This document shows positions 24,641 to 31,991 of a stretch of DNA of 36,830 nucleotides, piece after piece. Under the pieces are notes generated by a model that saw only the letters and a program-made list of their open reading frames with translations, was not told the DNA's origin and made no database searches. This stretch comes from Flavobacterium sp. GTDB taxonomy: Bacteria; Bacteroidota; Bacteroidia; Flavobacteriales; Flavobacteriaceae. How positions within the stretch are numbered: the stretch's first letter is position 1; every line of letters starts with the position of its first letter. The DNA is taken from NCBI RefSeq assembly GCF_028712645.1, contig NZ_JAQTPQ010000005.1, positions 1 through 36,830 of the forward strand, written 5' to 3'. Position numbers and translations under genes: made by a program.

Positions 24641-25618
24641 ATGAGAACGATACAATTTAGAGAGGCCATTTGCGAAGCGATGAGTGAAGAAATGCGTCGC
24701 GATGAGTCCGTTTATTTGATGGGTGAAGAAGTTGCCGAATACAATGGAGCTTACAAAGCGTCGAAAGGAATGCTTGCTGAATTTGGAGAAAAAAGAGTAA
24801 TCGATACGCCAATTGCAGAACTTGGTTTTACAGGAATTGCAGTAGGATCAGCAATGAATGGTTGTAGACCAATTGTTGAATATATGACTTTTAATTTTGC
24901 TTTGGTTGGAATTGACCAAATCATAAATAATGCAGCCAAAATGCGTCAAATGACAGGAGGACAATTTAACGTTCCTATTGTTTTTCGTGGTCCGACAGCT
25001 TCGGCTGGACAATTAGGAGCAACGCATTCACAAGCTTTAGAAAACTGGTTTGCTAACACTCCAGGTTTAAAAGTAGTTGTTCCATCAACGGTTTATGATG
25101 CCAAAGGATTACTGAAATCTGCTATTCGTGATAACGATCCAGTTATTTTTATGGAATCGGAACAAATGTATGGTGATAAAGGTGAAGTTCCTGAAGGAGA
25201 ATATACCATTCCAATTGGTGTTGCTGATGTTAAAAGAGAAGGAACAGATGTTACTATCGTATCTTTTGGAAAAATTATAAAAGAAGCTTTTATTGCTGCC
25301 GATGAACTGGCTAAAGAAGGAATTTCTTGTGAAATCATTGACTTGAGAACTGTTCGTCCGATGGATAATGAAGCGATTTTGACTTCGGTTAGAAAAACAA
25401 ATCGATTAGTGATTCTTGAGGAAGCTTGGCCTTTTGCAAGTGTTTCTTCGGAAATTGCATATATGGTTCAGGAACGTGCTTTCGATTTTCTTGATGCTCC
25501 AATTCAACGTATCACAACTGCCGACACGCCTGCGCCATATTCGCCAGTTTTGCTTAAAGAATGGTTGCCAAATGCTGATGATGTTGTTAAAGTGGTAAAA
25601 AAAGTTATGTATAAATAA
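24641..25618 (+). CDS. pdhB: Pyruvate dehydrogenase E1 component subunit beta
   Basis: The 325-residue beta chain of the alpha2-beta2 E1 enzyme, which together with PdhA decarboxylates pyruvate using thiamine diphosphate. Family motifs are MRTIQFREAICEAMSEEMRR, VYLMGEEVAEYNGAYKASKG, the ThDP-contacting DTPIAELGFTGIAVGSAM, FRGPTASAGQLGATHSQALE and the C-terminal RITTADTPAPYSPVLLKEWL. pdhA and the E2 gene are not adjacent, which is usual in Flavobacteria as I remember. It ends with two hairpins at 25637-25664 and 25684-25716, the second a terminator. Confidence 0.93.
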   Translation: MRTIQFREAICEAMSEEMRRDESVYLMGEEVAEYNGAYKASKGMLAEFGEKRVIDTPIAELGFTGIAVGSAMNGCRPIVEYMTFNFALVGIDQIINNAAKMRQMTGGQFNVPIVFRGPTASAGQLGATHSQALENWFANTPGLKVVVPSTVYDAKGLLKSAIRDNDPVIFMESEQMYGDKGEVPEGEYTIPIGVADVKREGTDVTIVSFGKIIKEAFIAADELAKEGISCEIIDLRTVRPMDNEAILTSVRKTNRLVILEEAWPFASVSSEIAYMVQERAFDFLDAPIQRITTADTPAPYSPVLLKEWLPNADDVVKVVKKVMYK

Positions 25619-25636
25619 GGTGTTAAACTTTTGAAA

Positions 25637-25664
25637 ATATTAGATCTATTAGAAAATCTAATAT
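25637..25664. repeat. Hairpin downstream of pdhB
   Basis: ATATTAGAT and ATCTAATAT (9-bp perfect arms, 10-base loop), 18 bases after the pdhB stop. It is not followed by a T-run, so it may protect the pdhB mRNA 3' end rather than terminate. Confidence 0.5.
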
Positions 25665-25675
25665 CAGAAATTAAC

Positions 25676-25683
25676 TATATTTG
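25676..25683 (+). promoter_or_regulatory. Candidate -7 element of the DUF5686 gene
   Basis: TATATTTG, an exact fit to TAnnTTTG, directly abuts the left arm of the pdhB terminator. Transcription would begin about 25690, inside the hairpin. No -33 TTTG is seen at N17-23. Confidence 0.45.
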
Positions 25684-25723
25684 AAACTTCATCAGAAATA
25701 TATTTTGATGAAGTTTTTTTTTT
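25684..25723 (+). terminator. Rho-independent terminator of pdhB
   Basis: AAACTTCATCA (25684-25694) and TGATGAAGTTT (25706-25716) form a perfect 11-bp stem with an 11-base loop, followed by a T-run to 25723. The next start codon lies only five bases further on, at 25729. Confidence 0.85.
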
Positions 25724-25728
25724 GGATT

Positions 25729-28215
25729 ATGAAAAGATATATTTTATTCAGTTTGTTGTTTTTATTTGCTTGTGCAAATACCATTTTTGCGCAAACAAAA
25801 GTAAGTGGAATTGTTATTGACAAGTCAAAAAATCCCGTGCCTTTTGCTAATGTGGCTTTCAAGGATTCCAATGAGGGAGTTGTGTCTAATGAAGATGGAC
25901 GTTTTTATCTTGAGTCTTCCAAAGATTATAAAACACTCGTAGTTACTTCGATAGGATTTTCGGATAAAGAAATTACATTAGAAAAAGCAGTTAACTACAA
26001 TTTTACAGTTCAACTTAATGAAATTGAAAACCTGAAAGAAGTCATTATTTATAGCGGGAAAACTTCCAAAAAAGACAATCCAGCACTCGAAATTCTTAGA
26101 AAAATTTGGGAGCATAAGCGTAGAAATGGATTGCATCTATTCAATCAATACCAAATGGGAAAGTATGAAAAGGTAGAGTTTGATATGAATACCATCGACA
26201 GTGCTTTTATGAAAAATAGACTCTTCAAAGGAATGGAATTTATTTTTAAACAAGTGGATACTTCTAGAGTTACTGGGAAAACCTACTTGCCAATTTTTAT
26301 TAATGAAGCCTTGTCTGATGTTTACGGAGACAATAAATTAAATAAAACAAAAGAAATACTCAAAGCCAACAAAAATTCTGGATTTGGCAGCAATCAACAA
26401 ATTGTGTCTTTTATAAAAGATTTATATTCGGAATATGATATTTATGATAATCATTTAACTTTTTTTGATAAAAGTTTCACCAGTCCATTATCTAAAACTG
26501 GAATTGACACTTATAATTATGTGCTAAGAGACAGTGCTTTTATTGACAAAAAATGGTGTTACAATATTATTTTTTATCCAAGGAGAAAAAACGAATTGAC
26601 ATTTAAAGGTGATTTTTGGGTGAACGACACCACTTTTGCTATTAAAAACATTAATATGGCAGCTACCAAAAGTGCCAATATTAACTGGGTAAAAGATATT
26701 TATATCGAACAAGAATTTGAAGTTTTAAATGATTCTGTTTTTCTTTTGACTAAGGATTATATGATGTCAGATTTTGCTTTGAACAAAAAAGAAAAATCCA
26801 AAGGAGTTTATGGCAAGCGAACTACTTTTTATCAAAACCATCAATTTAACCAAAAAAAGCCAGCTTCTTTTTATAAGGAAGAGGTAAATTATAGTAATGA
26901 TGAAGCTTATAAAAAATCTGATGAATATTGGCACGAAAACCGATTTGAGAATCTGAGTAAAGACGAACTTGGGGTTTATAAAATGCTCGACACCTTACAA
27001 ACGGTCAAGAAATTTAAGCAATTGTATAATTTGGTTTCTATTCTAGGGAGTGGATATGCGCAATTTGGTCATTTCGATTTTGGTCCCATTTTTTCTTCAT
27101 TTGGGGTAAATGAAGTCGAAAGTTTTCGATTGCGAGTAGGAGGTAGAACTTATTTTGGACCTAATGATGCTTGGCGATTGCAAGGATATACGGCTTACGG
27201 TTTTGGTGACAATAAATTCAAATATGGACTTTCTGGGAAATGGATGATTGACAAGGTAAACAGAATTATTTTGTCTGGTGGGAATAGGAGAGATGTGGAG
27301 CAAATTGGCGCAAGCCTAACCACTACAAACGATGTTTTGGGAAGAAGTTTTGCTTCGTCTGCATTGTTCACGACTGGCAGCAACGGAAAATTGACCAATA
27401 TTAATTTAAGCAATGTTGCTTTCGAAATAGAACCTGTAAAGAATTTGACTTTTCAAACCGGATTTTCGTATCGAACATTAATATCGGCTTCATCAAGTTT
27501 TAGTTTGGATTATTATGTAGATGCTGCAAATACGATTACCAAAAGTGATGTGAAACAATCCGAAGTTAATCTGCAAGTTGAATATACACCCAATAGGAAA
27601 ACTATTGGTTTCGGGGTCGAAAGAGATTTGGTTGATAGCCCATTTACTCGATTTTTTGTCAATTACAGTCACGGTTTCAAAGGTTTGCTTAATAGTGACT
27701 TTAAGTATGAAAAACTGCAGTTGTATTACAAACAACCCATAATTGTTGGGCCATTGGGTCGCACAAATATAATTGTAGAATTAGGTAAAACCTTTGGTAC
27801 AATTCCTTTGGGGTTAATGAGTGTTATTCCTGGAAACCAAACTTATTTTACCATTGACAATACTTTTAGCAACTTGAATTTCTATGAGTTTGTCACTGAT
27901 CAATATGCAACTTTGCAATGGAACCATAATTTTCAAGGGAGAATTTTTTCTAGAATTCCTTTTATGCGAAAGCTGAATTGGAGAGAAATTATCGAAGTAA
28001 AAGGTGTTTATGGAACCATTTCAGATGCTAATCGAGCCATTAATGCTTCGGGATTAATTTACAAAGCACCCGAAAAACCGTATTGGGAATACAGTGCAGG
28101 AATTGGAAATATATTCAAGGTTTTCCGAATAGATTTTTCTTGGAGAGGTAATTATAGAAACCTACCAGACACAAATAATTTTAGTGTAAAAGGTTCCTTC
28201 GGTTTTTATTTCTAG
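25729..28215 (+). CDS. DUF5686 outer-membrane protein with N-terminal carboxypeptidase-like regulatory domain
   Basis: An 828-residue exported protein. The signal peptide (MKRYILFSLLFLFACANTIF, cut after AQ) precedes a CarboxypepD_reg-like beta-sandwich (about residues 22-110; VSGIVIDKSKNPVPFANVAF) and a long DUF5686 region. The C-terminal half is rich in alternating strands with aromatic ends and finishes GSFGFYF, so an outer-membrane beta-barrel is likely. The frame is open upstream to a TTG at 25681, but that lies in the terminator stem; the ATG before the signal peptide is the real start. Such proteins are common in Bacteroidetes and resemble TonB-receptor N-termini, but no plug domain was recognised. 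Function unknown. It is followed one base later by the glycosylase gene. Confidence 0.86.
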   Translation: MKRYILFSLLFLFACANTIFAQTKVSGIVIDKSKNPVPFANVAFKDSNEGVVSNEDGRFYLESSKDYKTLVVTSIGFSDKEITLEKAVNYNFTVQLNEIENLKEVIIYSGKTSKKDNPALEILRKIWEHKRRNGLHLFNQYQMGKYEKVEFDMNTIDSAFMKNRLFKGMEFIFKQVDTSRVTGKTYLPIFINEALSDVYGDNKLNKTKEILKANKNSGFGSNQQIVSFIKDLYSEYDIYDNHLTFFDKSFTSPLSKTGIDTYNYVLRDSAFIDKKWCYNIIFYPRRKNELTFKGDFWVNDTTFAIKNINMAATKSANINWVKDIYIEQEFEVLNDSVFLLTKDYMMSDFALNKKEKSKGVYGKRTTFYQNHQFNQKKPASFYKEEVNYSNDEAYKKSDEYWHENRFENLSKDELGVYKMLDTLQTVKKFKQLYNLVSILGSGYAQFGHFDFGPIFSSFGVNEVESFRLRVGGRTYFGPNDAWRLQGYTAYGFGDNKFKYGLSGKWMIDKVNRIILSGGNRRDVEQIGASLTTTNDVLGRSFASSALFTTGSNGKLTNINLSNVAFEIEPVKNLTFQTGFSYRTLISASSSFSLDYYVDAANTITKSDVKQSEVNLQVEYTPNRKTIGFGVERDLVDSPFTRFFVNYSHGFKGLLNSDFKYEKLQLYYKQPIIVGPLGRTNIIVELGKTFGTIPLGLMSVIPGNQTYFTIDNTFSNLNFYEFVTDQYATLQWNHNFQGRIFSRIPFMRKLNWREIIEVKGVYGTISDANRAINASGLIYKAPEKPYWEYSAGIGNIFKVFRIDFSWRGNYRNLPDTNNFSVKGSFGFYF

Positions 28216-28216
28216 G

Positions 28217-28819
28217 ATGCAAAAAGCTGTTGAATATCTCTCTAAGAAAGATGCTATTTTCAAGCTTATTATAGATAAGTATGGTTTGCCAATAATTCCA
28301 AAACGTCCTGAGGGTTTTGAAACTTTGGTGTTATTAATTCTAGAACAACAGGTTTCTATTGATTCAGCGAAATCTACTTTTCAAAAATTAAAAGCTAAAG
28401 TGCAAAACTTCATTCCTGAAAGCTTAGTTTCTTTGGATGATGAAGAATATAGAAATCTTGGTGTAAGTAGGCAAAAAACTTCCTATATAAAAGCATTGTC
28501 GCATTCGATAATCAATAATCATATAGATCTAAAAAGCCTTTCAAGTATATCTTCACAGCAAGTTCGCGAAAAACTTATCAAAATCAAAGGAATTGGTAAC
28601 TGGACAATTGATGTGTATTTAATGTTTTCACTTCAGGCGCCAGATATAATTCCACTTGGTGATATTGCAGTTGTAAATACAATTAAGGAGTTGTTAAACA
28701 TTCACGATAGGCAAGAAATGGAAGCTTATATATTAAAATGGAGCCCTTATCGTTCTATAGCTACATTTTTATTGTGGCATTATTATCTTCAAAAACGAAA
28801 TAGAAAAGTAGAATATTAA
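28217..28819 (+). CDS. AlkA-like DNA-3-methyladenine glycosylase (HhH-GPD family)
   Basis: A 200-residue base-excision repair glycosylase that removes alkylated bases such as 3-methyladenine. The HhH-GPD core is visible: ETLVLLILEQQVSIDSAKST, the helix-hairpin-helix LIKIKGIGNWTIDVYLMFSL, and the catalytic Asp in IPLGDIAVVNTIKELL. The length is that of the short single-domain bacterial enzymes, lacking the N-terminal domain of E. coli AlkA. It starts one base after the DUF5686 stop, so they are co-transcribed. A decayed copy of its 5' part lies at about 35116-35252. Confidence 0.9.
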   Translation: MQKAVEYLSKKDAIFKLIIDKYGLPIIPKRPEGFETLVLLILEQQVSIDSAKSTFQKLKAKVQNFIPESLVSLDDEEYRNLGVSRQKTSYIKALSHSIINNHIDLKSLSSISSQQVREKLIKIKGIGNWTIDVYLMFSLQAPDIIPLGDIAVVNTIKELLNIHDRQEMEAYILKWSPYRSIATFLLWHYYLQKRNRKVEY

Positions 28820-28887
28820 TTTTCAACTCAAAATTGAAACAGATGATATTGTTAGTTTTTTTATAAAATAGTATTGTCAATAAAATT

Positions 28888-28895
28888 TATATTTG
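28888..28895 (+). promoter_or_regulatory. Candidate -7 element of the AraC-type regulator
   Basis: TATATTTG, matching TAnnTTTG, lies 16 bases before the ATG at 28911. No -33 TTTG at N17-23 is seen. Confidence 0.45.
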
Positions 28896-28910
28896 CAAAA
28901 AATAATTCAA

Positions 28911-29972
28911 ATGATTTTTGATAAAATAAGCAATTGGCTTACTCATACCGAACAATATTTTTTCACTTATCAAAAAGGATTTTTCTTCCTGTCTTATTTA
29001 TCAAACAGTCCTCAATTAGTTGTAGAAAGTTCTAAAAAACTCCCTTTTATTAAGGTTGATGAGGAAAATCAAATGTTTTTTTCTGACAATCCGTTTGTAA
29101 AAACAACGGTGCAATATATGGAACTAGAAAAAGGCTTGTGGGTATTGAATTCTAGAGTTAAGTATAAAAACAATGTGTCTTTCAAACCGATTTATGATTC
29201 GACAATGGAGGCGGATTATTATTGTTTTACAATAAATATTGTAGAAAATAATTTTAGCACTAAATTTTATGAATTTGATAATTTTAAAATAGAGGACAAA
29301 TCAATATCATTTTTAAAACCCAAAAAGGATTTTATCAATTGTCATTTTAAAGGTTCGTTTGAAAACCAATATATTATTTATTTTAATGAAGAATGGGCAA
29401 AAAACAATTTGCTTTCTATTTCTAATTTATCTCCGGAAGTAATTAATTTATTTGAAGATGATACTATAGGTTTTGTGAATTACAAATTCAACGAAAAGAT
29501 TTTTGAAAAATGCATTCATAATTTTAATGAAATTTTCAAAGAACACAAAAAACCTAACTTATTAGAGTTGAAAAAAAACACCTATAAGTTTTTTGATATT
29601 TTTATAAACTCAATAGATGAATTACAAGCTTTAGATTCAAATACTTTAAGTTTAAAAGATAGGCGAAAATTAAGAAAAATAGAGAATTTCTTAATAGATA
29701 ATATTTATAATAAGTTTCCTGGTATTGTGTTGATTTCAAATGAGTATCAAATATCTCCTACTAAACTAAAAAAAGATTTCAAAGATTTATTTGGTGTTTC
29801 TATTTTTAAATATTTTCAAGCAAAACAAATGGATTTGGCTTTGGATTTATTAAAACAAAACGATTTATTAATTAAAGAAATAGCTAATAAATTTCAATAC
29901 GAAAATATGGGTAAATTTTCAAAAGCTTTTCAAAATCATCATGGTTTTTTGCCTTCAAAAGTTAATTCTTAG
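28911..29972 (+). CDS. AraC-family transcriptional regulator
   Basis: A 353-residue regulator. The C-terminal 95 residues form an AraC-type double helix-turn-helix DNA-binding domain: first helix pair near IVLISNEYQISPTKLKKDFK, second near LLIKEIANKFQYENMGKFSK, ending AFQNHHGFLPSKVNS. The N-terminal 250 residues do not resemble a cupin or another ligand domain I can name. The frame starts at a TTG (28893) that would add 6 residues, but this is within the -7 box, so the ATG at 28911 is preferred. The gene is very AT-rich, like those to its right. It may control the lnt-adhesin pair downstream, by proximity only. Confidence 0.85.
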   Translation: MIFDKISNWLTHTEQYFFTYQKGFFFLSYLSNSPQLVVESSKKLPFIKVDEENQMFFSDNPFVKTTVQYMELEKGLWVLNSRVKYKNNVSFKPIYDSTMEADYYCFTINIVENNFSTKFYEFDNFKIEDKSISFLKPKKDFINCHFKGSFENQYIIYFNEEWAKNNLLSISNLSPEVINLFEDDTIGFVNYKFNEKIFEKCIHNFNEIFKEHKKPNLLELKKNTYKFFDIFINSIDELQALDSNTLSLKDRRKLRKIENFLIDNIYNKFPGIVLISNEYQISPTKLKKDFKDLFGVSIFKYFQAKQMDLALDLLKQNDLLIKEIANKFQYENMGKFSKAFQNHHGFLPSKVNS

Positions 29973-29990
29973 TAAAAAATTTAAAAATAA

Positions 29991-30383
29991 TTTCCCATTC
30001 GGTCTTTTCGGGCTATTAGTGTCTTTTTGGGCTGCGGTTTTGTTCTAATGATTTTTAATTTTGCTTTTTTAATTATTAAAAATTTTTTGTTTCAAAAAAG
30101 GAGTAAAAAATAATTTATAAAAGCAATTGCTTTTTATTTAGTTTTATTTTCTATTGTCGAAATTACATATAATTATATTGGCATTTTTAAACCTAGTAAT
30201 AATTTATTCTTTTCTCATTTTTGTTTTTGGTATGCTTGATGTTGGTGCGGTTCTTATATTTCTATAGTTGATTCGTACGAAAAAACGATTACTAGTATAA
30301 ACTCCGTAATTAAAAATGGATTCCATTTTGAAGATTTTATAATGGATATCAATAATGGAACGGAAAGACTAAATCTCTTTTGA
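29991..30383 (+). pseudogene. Decayed gene for a small membrane protein
   Basis: A single frame with only two internal stops (TAA at about 30111, TGA at about 30240) runs through 131 codons in very AT-rich DNA. Its translation has protein-like character: VFLGCGFVLMIFNFAFLIIK, then KAIAFYLVLFSIVEITYNYI (two hydrophobic helices), and a polar tail DSYEKTITSINSVIKNGFHF ending in NLF and a stop. An ATG lies in frame at 30048. This suggests a broken gene for a two-helix membrane protein; the family is not recognised. It fills most of the 489-base gap 29973-30461; the remaining 78 bases hold no visible motif. Confidence 0.4.
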
Positions 30384-30461
30384 TGTAAATTTTTTTAATT
30401 GAAAGAAAAATTGAGGTGTTGGAATTGTTTTGTGGGCGATGGGTTGTATTTATATTAAACT

Positions 30462-31991
30462 ATGTACAAAAGTATTTATAAACAATATTTCTTTTTATTG
30501 GCTTCGGCAGTGTTATCTGCTTGGGCTTTTATGGATATGAATATATTTATCATATTGTTTTCTTGGGCACCATTTATATATGTTGTTTTAAATGAAAAAA
30601 ATATTAAGTTAATCTTTTTTAAAGGTTTTGTATTTGGTTTTATTTACGGATTATGTTTATTTAACTGGACTCAAGTTTCTTTAAAAGATTATTCTACATT
30701 AGATGCATTTAGATTTTTAGTTCCATTTTTTCTTTCAATATTTTACGGGTTTATTTATTCTTTTTTTGCTATTGTTTTAAATGCTTTAAACAATATAAAT
30801 TATAAAAAGAAATATTTAATCATCATTAATAATATAGCTTTTGCAGCTTCTTTTGTGATTATAGAGTCTGTTTTGTCCTATTTATATCAAGGTATTCCTT
30901 TTTTAAATTTAAGAATTGGTTTTGTGCTTGGTAAAAGTCTATATTTTTCGCAATTAGCTTCAATTGGAGGAGTCTCTATCCTTACTTTTATTATTATTTT
31001 AACCAATGTTTTTATTGCTGATTTAATAAAATCTAAAAATAAAATTGATTTAATAGGTGCGTTTTTTGTAGTTTTTTTTAGTATTACTTTAGGGTTTGTT
31101 TTGTTTTCAACTTATGAAAATGAGAGCAACAAATCAATAAAAGTAAGTGTTGTTTCGGGTAATATAAATCCAAAAGTAAGCTGGAGTGAAACTACAGGAA
31201 ACATTCTCGCTTCAAATTATTTTTCAATTTGCAATGAAGCCACAAAAAACAATCCAGATTTTGTATTGTGGCCAGAATCAGTGTTTCCATGGGTTTATGA
31301 AGGGAATGATGATTTAATTAAAAAATTATTAAAAATTAATAACAATCAAAACTCAAATACAATTCATGTTTTTGGTTTAAATTCTAAAATTAATAATTCA
31401 AAAAATGAAATAGCAAATTCAGTCTTATTTATCAATAAAGAAAATAAAAAAGTTGCTACTTATTATAAAAACATATTGTTAGAATGTTTTGAAAAACCAT
31501 TATTTGATAAATTTCAAATTCCATTTGCGTATAGTGAAAAATGTACTTATGCAAAAACAGGGAAACCAAATCCCGTGGATTCAAAATTTGGAAAGGCAGG
31601 AATTTTAATTTGTAACGAATCAATTGAAGAAAATTTTGTAAACAGGCAAGAAAGCAATGGAGCTAATTTCTTTTTTGTGATTGCAAATGATGGTTGGTTT
31701 AAAGACACTTACATCAGTTTACATCATTTTTATATAGCACGTATTCTTGCGGCAGAAACGAGGAAAGATTTTGCAATAAGTAGTAATTGTGGTTATAATG
31801 GTTTCATAAAATCCTCAGGAGAAATAGTCTCTATGGAAAAATCTGAAAATCCTCTATCTATATCCCAAAAAATTAACGATAATAAATCTCAAACAATTTA
31901 TTGTAAAAACCCCTTTTTATTTATTTCAATATTAATTTTATTTATCTCAACAAATTTAATAATAACCCCAAAAACAAATGATTATGATTAA
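30462..31991 (+). CDS. Apolipoprotein N-acyltransferase (Lnt) family paralogue
   Basis: A 509-residue inner-membrane enzyme of the carbon-nitrogen hydrolase superfamily. Lnt adds the third acyl chain to lipoproteins. Multiple N-terminal helices (about residues 8-215) are followed by the periplasmic nitrilase domain and one C-terminal helix (about residues 485-503). The catalytic triad aligns with E. coli Glu267-Lys335-Cys387: Glu272 in LWPES, Lys336 in YYKN and Cys384 in ILICNES, and Glu344 matches Glu343. The surrounding sequence is divergent (for example LLECFEKP where E. coli has LVPFGEYVP), so this is likely an accessory paralogue and not the housekeeping enzyme. Its stop overlaps the start of the adhesin gene, which implies coupled translation. 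Confidence 0.85.
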   Translation: MYKSIYKQYFFLLASAVLSAWAFMDMNIFIILFSWAPFIYVVLNEKNIKLIFFKGFVFGFIYGLCLFNWTQVSLKDYSTLDAFRFLVPFFLSIFYGFIYSFFAIVLNALNNINYKKKYLIIINNIAFAASFVIIESVLSYLYQGIPFLNLRIGFVLGKSLYFSQLASIGGVSILTFIIILTNVFIADLIKSKNKIDLIGAFFVVFFSITLGFVLFSTYENESNKSIKVSVVSGNINPKVSWSETTGNILASNYFSICNEATKNNPDFVLWPESVFPWVYEGNDDLIKKLLKINNNQNSNTIHVFGLNSKINNSKNEIANSVLFINKENKKVATYYKNILLECFEKPLFDKFQIPFAYSEKCTYAKTGKPNPVDSKFGKAGILICNESIEENFVNRQESNGANFFFVIANDGWFKDTYISLHHFYIARILAAETRKDFAISSNCGYNGFIKSSGEIVSMEKSENPLSISQKINDNKSQTIYCKNPFLFISILILFISTNLIITPKTNDYD

